Shown: positions 29,509 to 39,082, counted from the stretch's first letter. The stretch is 64,000 bases of DNA from Sphingomonas phyllosphaerae FA2 (GCF_000427645.1 NZ_KE386571.1:1539676-1603675); one strand, 5' to 3'. Notes: generated by a model from the letters alone, not told the origin. Made by a program: numbers and translations.

Positions 29509-32159
29509 CGCGTGATCTCGATCCCGGAGACGATCGCGTCGCCTTGCACGGGCACGAACGACAATCGCAGCGCCCCGTCGGAAACCTGAACCGGAATGCG
29601 GCGCGTCACCGCCTTCAGCACACCGCCCGCCGCCGCAGCGATGTCGAACGACGGCAAGACGCGCTTGCCGTTGGCGACCACGTCGAAGCGGCGCGCGCCC
29701 GCGGCGAGCGAGGGTTCGACGAACGTCAGCGCCACCGAATAGCGCCCGTTCGCCACCGGCACCTGATAGGAGAAGCGTCCTTCGCGATAGGTTTCGACCA
29801 CCCCACCTTCGCTCGTCCCGGCAACCACCTTCGGTGCGGGACGCGGACCATAGCCCGACCATGCGTTGATCTGGCCGGCTTTGCCACCGTCGAAGAAGTC
29901 ATCCGAGCCATAGCGCTTGCCGGCCACGTCGGCGGCGACCAGCGCGCCGCTGTCGATGCGGATCGTGCGGAGCGCCTCGGGGGCCAGCTGCCAGACGGCT
30001 GTATCGTCCTGCGCTCCGTCCGGGAACAGGCCGCGCGCGACAACACGGTTGGTGCCCGCGGCCAGCGCCACCTTCGGCCAGACGCAGGTCATCTGCGGAC
30101 AGTGCGCCATTGTGCCCACGAGGCGGTTGTTGACGCGCAACTCGGTGCGCGGAGCGTTCGAATAGACCCGCACATCGGTCGCCGAATAGGCGCGATCGAC
30201 ATAGCGGCTGCCGTTGACATGGACCGTCGGCGCTTCGTTCCAGTTCGCCTTGTAAAAGTAATAGGCGTCCTTGCGGATCTTGCGGTCGTAGGTCGCCAAA
30301 CCCTTGGTGTTGATGTCGATCCCGTCGCCCTCTCGACGTACGGTCGTCGCAAAGTCGAACGAATTCCACAGCCACGTACCCCATAGATACGGCTTGGCCG
30401 ACAGCGTCTCCCACGCGCGTTCGTGGATGTAGCTCTCATATTCCTCGGGCTGGTTGCGCCCGCGCTGGTCGACGCGCCCGCCCAGCGGATTATCGGTGTG
30501 GATCGTCGTCGCCCCGCCCGCCCCATATTCGGTTACCGACAGCGGCTGCGCAGGGCGCTTGGCGTGCAGTTCGTCGAGGTGCGGCCCAAGGTCGGCGGGT
30601 ATCCCGAAATACCAGCCGAAATAGCGGTTCGCGCCGCCCAGATCGGCAGCGACCGCGGTGATCGGCACTTCGGAGGTCGGGCCGATATCGCGTTCGCAAC
30701 ACGTGGCGAGCGCGGTCGGCCGCGATGGGTCCTCCGCCTTGGCGAACGCGTCCAGTTCGCGCAGCAGCGGCAGCGGATCGGGTGCCTCGCCGCTCTTGGC
30801 GGTGATGAAAGCCGGGATCGACTTGCCGAAATCGACCTCGTTGGCGATGCCCCAGCTCACCACCGACGGGTGGTTGCCGTTCTGCCGGATCAGCTCGCGC
30901 AATTGCTGTCGCGCATTCTCGCGCAATGCCGGGCTGGCGGTCATCGCCTCGCCCTGCGTCCATTTCGACACCAGCGGGATCTCATCCCACAGCACGATGC
31001 CATAGCGATCGGCGAGGTCGTGGATGGTCTGGCCATGCTGGTAATGCGTCAGCCGGATCGAATTGACGCCCATGTCGCGCATCATCGCGACGTCCTGTTC
31101 GATGTCGGCGGGCGTAGTGGCCCAGCCCTTGCCTTCGCGATCCTGATGATAACCGACGCCGTGCAGCCGCAACGGCTTATCGTTGAGCAGGAAGCCGCGC
31201 GCCGGGTCGGCTCGCATCGTGCGAATGCCGAACGGCTGTTCGACACGGTCGAGCACCGCGCCCGCCGTCGAGGCGATCTCGACGACCAGCCGATGCAGAT
31301 AGGGATCGGCGACACTGTTCCACAGATGCGGGCTGGCGACCGTCAATACCTGCGCAGTCTCTGCCCCGCTGCCGGCCCCCAGCGTGACGCGGCGTGTCTC
31401 GGTCGCGACGGTCTTGCCGCCGGCATCGACGAGGCGAACGACCACCTGACCCGCCTGCTTGCGCTGCCCGTCGTTGCGGACCTTCACCCGCACGTCGATC
31501 CGCGCCGATCCGCCGTCGATCGACCGCGTCGTCGCGAGGATACCGCTGCCGCCCGCATCGAGCATGTCGATGTGCATCGCATCCGTGCCGATCAGGCTGA
31601 CCGGCCGGTACAGGCCGCCGTGGACGAAGAAGTCACCCGCGAGCGGCAGCACATCGGCGGTCGAACTGCCCGCGTCGGGTTGCGTGTTGTCGACCTTGAC
31701 CAGCAGCACATTGGCCTGACCGGGACGCAAGGCGCCGCTCGCATCGAGGCGGAAGCGCGAAAAGCCGCCGCGATGCGCGCCCAGTCGCTGTCCGTTGAGC
31801 CAGACCTCGGCCGTGCGGCTCGCCGCATCGAACTGCAACCACGCTCGTCGCTTTTCGAAGCCGGGCGCCGGCGTGAAGGTCAGGCGATACCAGCCGATCC
31901 CCTGATATTTGTCGATCGTTTCGGCGCGGTTGATGTGGTCCTGCGGATTGGGGACGTAATAGCCGACGCGGTTCCAGGTATGTGGAACGGAAACCTTTTC
32001 CCAATGGCGATCCGCGGCGCGCGTGACCTCGTCGGGCATCGCCCCGCCACGGCTGAACTCCCAGCCGTCCGCCAACGGCAGCACCTGTCGATCGGCCTGT
32101 GCGAAGGCGGGCGCGGCCAGCAGCATGGCAAGCGCGATCGATCCGAGCCGAACCTTCAT
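29505..32159 (-). CDS. Glycoside hydrolase family 2 enzyme with C-terminal malectin-like domain
   Basis: 884 aa, secreted (signal peptide MKVRLGSIALAMLLAAPAFA). Sugar-binding, Ig-like and TIM-barrel GH2 domains in order; the acid/base Glu is in WGIANEVDFGKS (about residue 440) and the nucleophile Glu in LSVTEYGAGG (about residue 545). The last 170 residues (RFSYQVPVANGRYSVALTFV) resemble a malectin/carbohydrate-binding domain. GH2 covers beta-galactosidase, beta-glucuronidase and others; the locus suggests it trims xylan side chains, but substrate is not settled by sequence. Confidence 0.88.
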   Translation of the reverse strand: MKVRLGSIALAMLLAAPAFAQADRQVLPLADGWEFSRGGAMPDEVTRAADRHWEKVSVPHTWNRVGYYVPNPQDHINRAETIDKYQGIGWYRLTFTPAPGFEKRRAWLQFDAASRTAEVWLNGQRLGAHRGGFSRFRLDASGALRPGQANVLLVKVDNTQPDAGSSTADVLPLAGDFFVHGGLYRPVSLIGTDAMHIDMLDAGGSGILATTRSIDGGSARIDVRVKVRNDGQRKQAGQVVVRLVDAGGKTVATETRRVTLGAGSGAETAQVLTVASPHLWNSVADPYLHRLVVEIASTAGAVLDRVEQPFGIRTMRADPARGFLLNDKPLRLHGVGYHQDREGKGWATTPADIEQDVAMMRDMGVNSIRLTHYQHGQTIHDLADRYGIVLWDEIPLVSKWTQGEAMTASPALRENARQQLRELIRQNGNHPSVVSWGIANEVDFGKSIPAFITAKSGEAPDPLPLLRELDAFAKAEDPSRPTALATCCERDIGPTSEVPITAVAADLGGANRYFGWYFGIPADLGPHLDELHAKRPAQPLSVTEYGAGGATTIHTDNPLGGRVDQRGRNQPEEYESYIHERAWETLSAKPYLWGTWLWNSFDFATTVRREGDGIDINTKGLATYDRKIRKDAYYFYKANWNEAPTVHVNGSRYVDRAYSATDVRVYSNAPRTELRVNNRLVGTMAHCPQMTCVWPKVALAAGTNRVVARGLFPDGAQDDTAVWQLAPEALRTIRIDSGALVAADVAGKRYGSDDFFDGGKAGQINAWSGYGPRPAPKVVAGTSEGGVVETYREGRFSYQVPVANGRYSVALTFVEPSLAAGARRFDVVANGKRVLPSFDIAAAAGGVLKAVTRRIPVQVSDGALRLSFVPVQGDAIVSGIEITR

Positions 32160-32192
32160 CTCTCTCTCCCTTGCCCTTTCCTAACTCCGGTA

Positions 32193-32242
32193 AATCGGCC
32201 TGACCAGTTTTATTATGAGGCCGCCGGAACTGGTATGACAGG
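32193..32242. promoter_or_regulatory. Two candidate GntR/FadR-type half-palindromes upstream of the GH2 gene
   Basis: AATCGGCCTGACCAGT (32193-32208) and GAACTGGTATGACAGG (32227-32242) approximate the TnGTnnnACnA pattern of FadR-subfamily GntR regulators such as UxuR/ExuR. They lie 34-83 bp upstream of the GH2 start. Similar sites occur before the TonB receptor (38345-38382). Confidence 0.4.
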
Positions 32243-32276
32243 TGGAGGGGAGAAGTAGTTGTAGGGCTGGTCCGGG

Positions 32277-34874
32277 CTATGCTTGCACCGTCGCGAGCAC
32301 CAGCCGTTCCAGCACGACATTGTCGTCGATGCGCAGGATTCTGATCGTGTGCCGGCCGGCGCGTAGTGGTCCGAGATCGGTCGAGAGCCGCACGACATTA
32401 TCGCGCACCGCCTCGGCCCAGGCCTGCTTGGCCGGCGTATCCTGCGCGCCGCCGGTCGCCTCCAGCCGCGCTTGCAACGGCCGGGCCGTGCCGCCGTCGA
32501 TCGCAACCGACAGCCGCACGCCCTTCCCCCCCGTCGTGTCGAGTGACGGCGCGAGTTCCACGGTGAGCTGCGTGTCGCCGCCGGTGGCGAGCGTTACGTC
32601 GTAATCGAGTGCGATCTGGTCCTCGGCGCGGGTCGCGGGGCGGCCCTGCGGCAGGGCGACCATCGCGCCGCGGGTCTTGCCGAGGTGCGGGATCGCGGTC
32701 CAGCGCACGCCGCCGGCGGCGCGGGTCCGGTCAAACGCGGTTGCCTCGACCGAGACGACGCCCCTCGGTGCGGCGGGGGCGGCGAAGCGCGGCTGAATAT
32801 TTCGTTTGAAATCAGGCGTGTCGGCGGCGACGCGGGTGATGCTGGGCATGGATTGCTGCGTCGGATCGTTCCAGGTGACGTAGCTCATGTGGACCTGCGC
32901 CATCATGCCGTCCCACTTGCCGCCGTTGATTTCGTGATATTCCTTGGTCAGCTCGGCGTCGCGGCGGAAGGTGGCCTCGACCTGATCGGCGAAGTAATTG
33001 GCGCGCGGATCGTTGCTGCTGGTCAGCCGCTGGTTCCACGCCGCGGCGTAATATAGCCGGTACAAATTGGCCATCGCGGCCACCGGGTGCGCGACAAGCT
33101 GGAAATAGGCATCGTGGGTTGCAGGCGGTAACGCTGCGCGCGCCGCGAGCATCCGCCACTCCAGATCGTCCCATTCTGCAACCATCGCGCCGAACGCGCC
33201 GCCGTCGAGTTCGGTCGGAGTGACGCCGCCCAGCGGAAAGCTGTTCTGGTCGATCAGCTCGGGCTTTCGCCGCGCGGCGTAGCGGCCGTAGTCGGTGACG
33301 ATCGCGCCGATCGCCGCCGCCTGCGCCGCCCCGAAGGTCGCCGCCGCCCACGCACGCGGATAATCGGCGAGCGCCTGCGGGGTCATCGCCTCCGGGTTCC
33401 ACGCCATCTTCAGGAAGAAGCCGAGCGGATATTCCATCGGCTTGATATCGCCGACGTTGACGATCCACATGTTGCGGACGCCGTGCGCGTAGGCGAGGTC
33501 CATTTGCTGCCAGACCTTTTCGATCTGGTTGGTGTTGATCCATTTGTAGTTGCGCGGCACCCCGACGTAATCGAAGTGATAATAGATGCCGTAGCCGCCC
33601 TTGCGCGGTGCCGCTCCCGCATCGGGAAGCCGGCGGATCTGTCCCCAATTGTCGTCCGAGAACAGCAAGGTGACATCGTCGGGCACCTTCATGCCCTTGT
33701 CGTAATAATCCTGCACTTCCTTGTAGAGCGCCCACACCTGCGGCGTCTCACTGGCGGGGCGGTGCGTGACCTCGGCAATGATCGCGCGCTGATCGGCGAC
33801 GACGCGTTCGAGCAGCTCGGTCGCGGTGCCTTCCGCCATCGCCTCGTCGCCGTCGCCGCGCATTCCGACGGTGACGACCGACTCATAGCCCTTGCCGTCG
33901 CCCTTCGCCATCATCCGCTCGATCCCGCCGCGCCAGAAGGTGCGCAGGTTGGCGGCGTTCTTCGTATAGTCCCACGCGCCGCCGCGCGCCGTATCTTCCT
34001 TGTGGCGATGCCATTCGGCCTGCGCGCGCAGCATCGGTTCGTGGTGCGAATTGCCCATCACCACGCCCATCGCGTCCGCGAGCACCATGCTCTTCGGATC
34101 GTCGTCGGCGAACGCCTTGCCCCACATCGCGGGCCACAAGTAATTGCCCTTCATGCGCAGCAGCAGTTCGAAGACGTGCGCGTACATCGCCGAATTGACG
34201 CCGCCGAACTTCTTCGTGGCCCAACCTTTCAGGCACGGGTCCTCGTCGTTGATGAAGAAGCCGCGATAGCGCACCTTCGGCTGGTCGCGGTGCGATCCAG
34301 CGGGGAACAGCACCTCCGTGCGGCGCGCCACCGGCACGTCGGCGAACCAATGCCACGGCGAGACGCCGATCCGTTCCGACACGTCATAGCTGCCGAATAC
34401 CGCGCCGCGCCGGTCGGCGCCGACGATCACCAGCGCGCGCGGGACGTTCGGCCACGGGCGCTCGACGACGATCTGGCGGAAGGCTTCCCATTCGCCGCGC
34501 AGGTCTTCTACGGAAATCTTGCCGGCGGCGATCAGCGCGTCGATCGTCTCGCTTTGGCCGAGCACGCCGATGATAACGACGGGCCCGCGCGCGCCGTCGA
34601 TCTGTTGCCGGACGGGCTGCGCGCGGGTGCCGGCGACACGGGCGAGATCGCCGGCGAGGCTGGCGGCGACACGCTGGACCGCGCTGTCGGCGCCGCGGTC
34701 GACGATGACGGTGGCGACGCGGCCGTTCTGGATCAGCGGGAAGGCGGTGCGGTGATCGAGCGTTTCCGGTCGATCTTCCGCGGCGAGGCGGGCTGGGGCG
34801 GTGGCCAGCATCGCGCTGAAGGCGGCGGCGCCGAGCATCGCGCGCCGTGACACCGCATCGTCGATCGCGCTCAT
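32277..34874 (-). CDS. Alpha-glucuronidase, glycoside hydrolase family 115
   Basis: 865 aa. GH115 removes (4-O-methyl-)glucuronic acid from internal residues of glucuronoxylan. Family hallmarks: YRGFFINDEDPCLKGWATKK, NYLWPAMWGKAFADDDP, MGNSHHEPMLRAQ, GMRGDGDEAM, LLFSDDNWGQIRRLP and YYHFDYVGVPRNYKWINTNQ. N-terminus SRRAMLGAAAFSAMLATAPA has a twin-arginine pattern, suggesting Tat export. The C-terminal 200 residues form the family's carbohydrate-binding-like domain. Between the TonB receptor and the GH2 gene. Confidence 0.96.
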   Translation of the reverse strand: MSAIDDAVSRRAMLGAAAFSAMLATAPARLAAEDRPETLDHRTAFPLIQNGRVATVIVDRGADSAVQRVAASLAGDLARVAGTRAQPVRQQIDGARGPVVIIGVLGQSETIDALIAAGKISVEDLRGEWEAFRQIVVERPWPNVPRALVIVGADRRGAVFGSYDVSERIGVSPWHWFADVPVARRTEVLFPAGSHRDQPKVRYRGFFINDEDPCLKGWATKKFGGVNSAMYAHVFELLLRMKGNYLWPAMWGKAFADDDPKSMVLADAMGVVMGNSHHEPMLRAQAEWHRHKEDTARGGAWDYTKNAANLRTFWRGGIERMMAKGDGKGYESVVTVGMRGDGDEAMAEGTATELLERVVADQRAIIAEVTHRPASETPQVWALYKEVQDYYDKGMKVPDDVTLLFSDDNWGQIRRLPDAGAAPRKGGYGIYYHFDYVGVPRNYKWINTNQIEKVWQQMDLAYAHGVRNMWIVNVGDIKPMEYPLGFFLKMAWNPEAMTPQALADYPRAWAAATFGAAQAAAIGAIVTDYGRYAARRKPELIDQNSFPLGGVTPTELDGGAFGAMVAEWDDLEWRMLAARAALPPATHDAYFQLVAHPVAAMANLYRLYYAAAWNQRLTSSNDPRANYFADQVEATFRRDAELTKEYHEINGGKWDGMMAQVHMSYVTWNDPTQQSMPSITRVAADTPDFKRNIQPRFAAPAAPRGVVSVEATAFDRTRAAGGVRWTAIPHLGKTRGAMVALPQGRPATRAEDQIALDYDVTLATGGDTQLTVELAPSLDTTGGKGVRLSVAIDGGTARPLQARLEATGGAQDTPAKQAWAEAVRDNVVRLSTDLGPLRAGRHTIRILRIDDNVVLERLVLATVQA

Positions 34875-34924
34875 GATGGGGTCCTGATTGTTCGTGTTGT
34901 CTCGCGCCGACCATCACCCTTCTT

Positions 34925-35007
34925 CGTCACCCCGGACTTGATTCGGGGTCCCGCTTCTCACTTCGGCTGGTAAGAAGCGGGGCCCCGGATCAAGTCCGGG
35001 GCGACGG
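34925..35007. repeat. Dispersed repeat family A, full inverted repeat (A5)
   Basis: Arms containing CCCGGACTTGATTCGGGGTC and GGCCCCGGATCAAGTCCGGG. Fills most of the gap between the TonB receptor stop (35030) and the GH115 start (34874); it may reduce read-through or protect the receptor mRNA. Confidence 0.85.
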
Positions 35008-35029
35008 TCTGAAGAAGGCGAAATGGCTT

Positions 35030-38000
35030 CTAGAACGTCCCGCGCAGACCGATCAGGAACTGGCGACCGGGCTTGTACTGCGTGAAGGTCGCGTTCTCGA
35101 ACTGGAAGTACGAGCGCAGCGTGGCGTCGGTGAAGTTGGCGATGTTGAACGTCAGCTGCGGCGCGTTCGGAATGCCGAGCAGCTTGTCGAGATCGAACGA
35201 CGAGGAGAAATCGTAGGTCGTATAGTCCGTCCCGTACAGCGCCGCGGCCGGGATGCCGTTCTGCGCCGCGCCGCTGTTCTGCGAACCCTCCCGTGAGGTG
35301 GTCGAAACGCGCAGCATCACGCCGTTCTTCTCGTAATAGCCGGTGATATTGTACGTGAACGGCGCGACGCCGAACGCCACTGCGGGTCCGTCGCTGCGCT
35401 GGTCGACGATCGTGGCATTGGCGTTGAAGCCGAAACCGGTCACGCCGATCATCCGGGTCAGGAAGTCGAGCGGCTGCACCCACTGGAATTCCAGCCCGTT
35501 GATCGTCAGCTTGTTGGGCACGTTGACCTGCGACGTCACCTGCACCTGCGCCGCGGTCGGCCCGCCGCGCGAATTGATCGCGATCTGCTGCGTCGGGTTC
35601 AGGGTGTCGTAGGTGATGCCATATTGCGCCAGGTTGGAGAACGGCACGGTGTTGATCTGGGTGGTGGTGAACCCCTCGATCGACTTGCGGAACGCGTTGA
35701 AGCTGACCACGCCTTCGCGCCCGGTGTAATATTCGAAGCCGAGGTCGAGGTTCGTCGACAAATATGGCGCCAGCGCCGGATTACCGATCGACGCCTGATC
35801 CGCCGACGGCGCGCCGAAGTTCACGCCCGGCAGCTGCGCCGAGGGATCGGGACGCGTCATCGTGCGCGACCCCGCGACACGCACCACCGCATGTTCGCCG
35901 ACGTCATAGGCGAAGGTCGCCGCCGGCAGCCACTTGGCATAGACGTTGCGGGTCGAGACGATGTTGACGATGTTTGGATAACGGCTGCCGTCGGGCAGCG
36001 ACGCACCGTTCGCGCCGGTATTGCGCGGATCGGGCAGCGACACGCGCCCCGCGATCGTCTGGATCGTGTTGACGTAACGAACGCCGACATTGAAGCGCAG
36101 CATGTTGCCGCCAAGCTCCTGCGCCCCGTTGACCGTGGCGAAGGCGGATTTGACGACTTCACGGATCAGACCGCCGCTGGCCCCGGTGGTCGAACCACCG
36201 CTCTCCGGCGCATTGTCGTGATATTGCGCATAGTTGGTCGCGGCGGCGAACGCCGGGAAGTCGACGGTGACGAAGCCCGCCGGACCGGGGCGCAGATAGG
36301 TCGGCGCGGCGCTGTTGGGCACCAGCGACCCGCCATAGGTCAGAGGCCCCGTGACGCCCGCGCTCGAGCCGGTGCCGAGCCCCGGATAGGTCGGATAGCC
36401 CGCCGGGGCGGCACCCGGCGCGTTCAGCCCTTCGCACGGCGGCTGGGTGTTCGGCGACGGCAGCGTGACGCTCGGGTTGTTACCGCAGACCGCGTTCTGA
36501 TAGGCCTGTGTATTGTCGAAGCCGCGGATCTGGCGCGAGACGTCGTCGTAGGCACCGCCGACCTTGAGGTTGAGCGACTTGTCACCCCACACCAGATCGC
36601 CGCGGAAGCCCTTGTTCTCGTTGACGCGGCGCTCGTCGTTCACACTGACACGGCTGCCGCTGTACCAGCCGAAGTTCTTCGGATCGTTGAGGTCGAGCCC
36701 GCTGGTGATCGTCGGGATGCCGCCGTTGTTCTCGAAGGTGACGGTGTTGCCGACGCCGAGCGGCGTGGTCATGCCGACGGTCGGGTTCTCACGATGGAAG
36801 GTCGACCGCGCGTAATTGCCCTGCAGCGTCAGCTTCAGGCGGTCCGAAACCTCCCATTCGCCACCCGGATTGACGCTGACCAGCTTCGTCGTTTCGGTAT
36901 AGGGCCGGAATTCGTTGAAGAACTGCACGTTGGCGAAGGTGCCGCCGGTGACGGTGCAGCCCGCGCTGCAATCCGATTTGTCGAAGGTGAGGTTGGTCGG
37001 GATGATCGCGCCGTTGCGCACGATCCACGCCATATTCTCGCGGATCAGCTCGTTCTTCTTATAGCCGTACAGGCCGTCGATGTAGAAATGCAGCGTGTCG
37101 GACGGCTGCCATTCGGCACTGACGATCGCGTTGACGCGGTCGCGCGGGCCGCGGATGCTGGTGAAGCGGCCGAGGCGGGGCAGCAGCCCGTTATCGATCT
37201 GCTGGATCGTCGCGCCGGGATTGTTGGCGAGCAGGAACGCGCGGTCGATCGTCGTGCCGGCGACCAGCCCGGCGCCCGCGCCGACCGGCACCGTCGAGGG
37301 GATCGTCCAGTTGCCGCCGCCGGTAGTGTTGCAGCCCGAGGTCGCACCGCACTGTGCGGCGGTGAGCGCCGGGTTGGTATAGCCGATCGTCTCGAACCCG
37401 CGCGTGTCGGTGAACAGACGCTGCGCCGAAACGCCGGCAAGGATGCCGACCGTCTCGTTGCGCCAGCTGCCGATCAGCGAGCCGCGCGCGCCGATCCGGT
37501 CTTCCGGCGACTGCTTCGTGCCCTGGATGTTATAGGCGAGGAACCCGGTCTGGCGATCGAACGGGCGTGCCGAGCGCAGGTCGATATTGCCCGCCGCGCC
37601 GCCTTCGAGCAGGTCGGCGGTGTAGCTCTTGTTGACGGTCAGCTTGGTGAACAGGTCGGTCGGGAAGAAGCTGAGGTCGACCGAACGATCGGTGCCCTGC
37701 GCGTCGGTCGCGCCCGACGACGCCACCGCGATCGTCGCGCCGTTCAGCGTGACGTTGGTGAAGTTCGAGCCGAGCCCGCGGATCGCGACGTTGGTGCCCT
37801 CGCCGGTGACGTCGCGGCTGATCGTGATGCCGGGGATGCGGTTGAACGATTCGGCGATGTTGGTGTCGGGGAACTTCCCGATATCCTCGGCGAAGATCGA
37901 GTCGGTGAAGCCGGTCGAGGCGCGCTTCGACTCCGTCGATTTCGCCAGCGACGAGCGATAGCCGGTGACGACGATGTCCTCGGCGATTGCGCCCTGCGTG

Positions 38001-38176
38001 GCGTCGGTCTGCGGCAGCGGCGGGGTGGAAGGGCCATTGTCCTGTCCGTCGGCGGGCTGCTGCGTGCCGGTCGGCGGCACGGCCTGTGCGAGCGCAACCA
38101 TCGGCACCGAGGCACCCAGGAACGTCGCGGCCATCAGGAACGCGCGGCTCGTACGAGCGCGATGCTTCATCATCAT
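35030..38176 (-). CDS. TonB-dependent outer-membrane receptor, Xanthomonas/Caulobacter (carbohydrate) type
   Basis: About 1048 aa. Start at one of three consecutive ATGs (38176, 38173, 38170) behind GGAGAGG; a GTG at 38185 is less likely. Signal peptide, then TonB-box region AIAEDIVVTGYRSSL, plug domain with DIGKFPDTNIAESFNRIPGI and VAIRGLGSNFTNVTLNG, and a 22-strand barrel ending in FLIGLRGTF. The plug pattern is that of the receptors paired with glycan-utilisation loci in Caulobacter and Xanthomonas. Predicted importer of xylo- or glucuronoxylo-oligosaccharides. Confidence 0.93.
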   Translation of the reverse strand: MMMKHRARTSRAFLMAATFLGASVPMVALAQAVPPTGTQQPADGQDNGPSTPPLPQTDATQGAIAEDIVVTGYRSSLAKSTESKRASTGFTDSIFAEDIGKFPDTNIAESFNRIPGITISRDVTGEGTNVAIRGLGSNFTNVTLNGATIAVASSGATDAQGTDRSVDLSFFPTDLFTKLTVNKSYTADLLEGGAAGNIDLRSARPFDRQTGFLAYNIQGTKQSPEDRIGARGSLIGSWRNETVGILAGVSAQRLFTDTRGFETIGYTNPALTAAQCGATSGCNTTGGGNWTIPSTVPVGAGAGLVAGTTIDRAFLLANNPGATIQQIDNGLLPRLGRFTSIRGPRDRVNAIVSAEWQPSDTLHFYIDGLYGYKKNELIRENMAWIVRNGAIIPTNLTFDKSDCSAGCTVTGGTFANVQFFNEFRPYTETTKLVSVNPGGEWEVSDRLKLTLQGNYARSTFHRENPTVGMTTPLGVGNTVTFENNGGIPTITSGLDLNDPKNFGWYSGSRVSVNDERRVNENKGFRGDLVWGDKSLNLKVGGAYDDVSRQIRGFDNTQAYQNAVCGNNPSVTLPSPNTQPPCEGLNAPGAAPAGYPTYPGLGTGSSAGVTGPLTYGGSLVPNSAAPTYLRPGPAGFVTVDFPAFAAATNYAQYHDNAPESGGSTTGASGGLIREVVKSAFATVNGAQELGGNMLRFNVGVRYVNTIQTIAGRVSLPDPRNTGANGASLPDGSRYPNIVNIVSTRNVYAKWLPAATFAYDVGEHAVVRVAGSRTMTRPDPSAQLPGVNFGAPSADQASIGNPALAPYLSTNLDLGFEYYTGREGVVSFNAFRKSIEGFTTTQINTVPFSNLAQYGITYDTLNPTQQIAINSRGGPTAAQVQVTSQVNVPNKLTINGLEFQWVQPLDFLTRMIGVTGFGFNANATIVDQRSDGPAVAFGVAPFTYNITGYYEKNGVMLRVSTTSREGSQNSGAAQNGIPAAALYGTDYTTYDFSSSFDLDKLLGIPNAPQLTFNIANFTDATLRSYFQFENATFTQYKPGRQFLIGLRGTF

Positions 38177-38297
38177 CCTCTCCACCCTCTCCTAAGCCGT
38201 ACCGGCTTTTCCTGACGCGTTCCGACGAACCCCGGGGTGCTTCGGACACACCCTCGCAGCCGCCGGACGACGCCACTTCATTGCAACAGTCGGTGAT

Positions 38298-38339
38298 CTT
38301 ACGGCTGGTAAGCAGCACCAGCTTTGTTAGCGCTATCTT
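38298..38339. promoter_or_regulatory. Cluster of palindromes including a LacI-type operator candidate
   Basis: Three inverted repeats overlap here: CTTAC-N5-GTAAG (38298-38312), GCTGGT-N7-ACCAGC (38304-38322) and TTGTTAGCGCTATCTT (38324-38339), whose core TAGCGCTA is an exact palindrome centred on GC as in LacI-family sugar operators. They lie 122-163 bp upstream of the TonB receptor start. Confidence 0.45.
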
Positions 38340-38344
38340 GATCG

Positions 38345-38382
38345 ATTGGCCTTACTTGTCAACTGCCTTATGTCAGGCCAAT
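38345..38382. promoter_or_regulatory. Inverted pair of GntR-like half-sites upstream of the TonB receptor
   Basis: ATTGGCCTTACTTG (38345-38358) and, on the other strand, ATTGGCCTGACATA (38369-38382) are inverted copies sharing ATTGGCCTkAC. The pair closes with a perfect 7-bp inverted repeat ATTGGCC/GGCCAAT. Resembles the sites before the GH2 gene, suggesting one regulator for the locus; no regulator gene is adjacent. Confidence 0.4.
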
Positions 38383-38464
38383 GATTGCACGCCGGTGGCA
38401 AACGATTGCGCTGAGAGGCGGAGCTAGGGCGACGCCGTCCGCGCCCGATCGTCGGCAATGCCGG

Positions 38465-39082
38465 TCAGTCGATCGCCAGCCCGTTGCGCGCCATCACCGT
38501 CGCCAGTCGCGAGTCGCGCCGCATCAGCCGGGCGGCGGCGAACAGCCGGGGCGTGTTTTCGGCGAACCAGGCGCGACGCGGACGCCAATCGATCATCACC
38601 GCCGCATAGCAATCCAGTGCGGACGGCTGCTCGCCCAGCAGGTACGGCCCGACCACCTGCGCCTCGAGCCACCGGTACAGGCGTTCGCGATAGGCATTGG
38701 TCGCGGCGACCAGTTCGTCGGCGGCGGAGGGCGCCCAGCGCGCCGGATAATCGCCGTAGGTGAAGGTCGGATAGACGTTCGCGACGATCCAGATCAGCAA
38801 GCGCAGGAAATGGCGATGCCCGGCCGTTCCCGACGCCGGCGCCAATCCCGCGTGTCGGTCCGCCAGCCACAAGGCGATCGCGGCGGTTTCGGTCAGCACC
38901 TCGCCGTCGTCGAGCACCAGCGTGGGCACCTGCTGCAGCGGGTTGATCGCTGCCAGCCGGTCCTGCGCCGCGCCCGGCCGATCGAAGCCGTCGACGTCGA
39001 TATAGTCATAGGGTTCGCCGACCATCGCCAGCATCGCCTCGACGATCGCCGATCCCCATCCGGGCACCCCGTACAGCTTCAT
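38465..39082 (-). CDS. Glutathione S-transferase family protein
   Basis: 205 aa. Thioredoxin-like N-terminal domain (MKLYGVPGWGSAIVEAMLAM, cis-Pro in NPLQQVPTLVLDDG, ESxAI equivalent TETAAIALWLADRH) and an all-helical C-terminal domain. The usual catalytic Ser/Tyr/Cys near residue 10 is a Ser in GWGSAIVE. Conjugates or reduces electrophiles with glutathione; substrate unknown. Divergent from the aldo/keto reductase with an 80-bp gap. Confidence 0.9.
   Translation of the reverse strand: MKLYGVPGWGSAIVEAMLAMVGEPYDYIDVDGFDRPGAAQDRLAAINPLQQVPTLVLDDGEVLTETAAIALWLADRHAGLAPASGTAGHRHFLRLLIWIVANVYPTFTYGDYPARWAPSAADELVAATNAYRERLYRWLEAQVVGPYLLGEQPSALDCYAAVMIDWRPRRAWFAENTPRLFAAARLMRRDSRLATVMARNGLAID

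Noticed and set aside
35624..38215. 863-codon plus-strand open frame opposite the TonB receptor
   Set aside because: Low-complexity Arg/Asp/Ala translation without any motif; the receptor frame carries the full plug and barrel.
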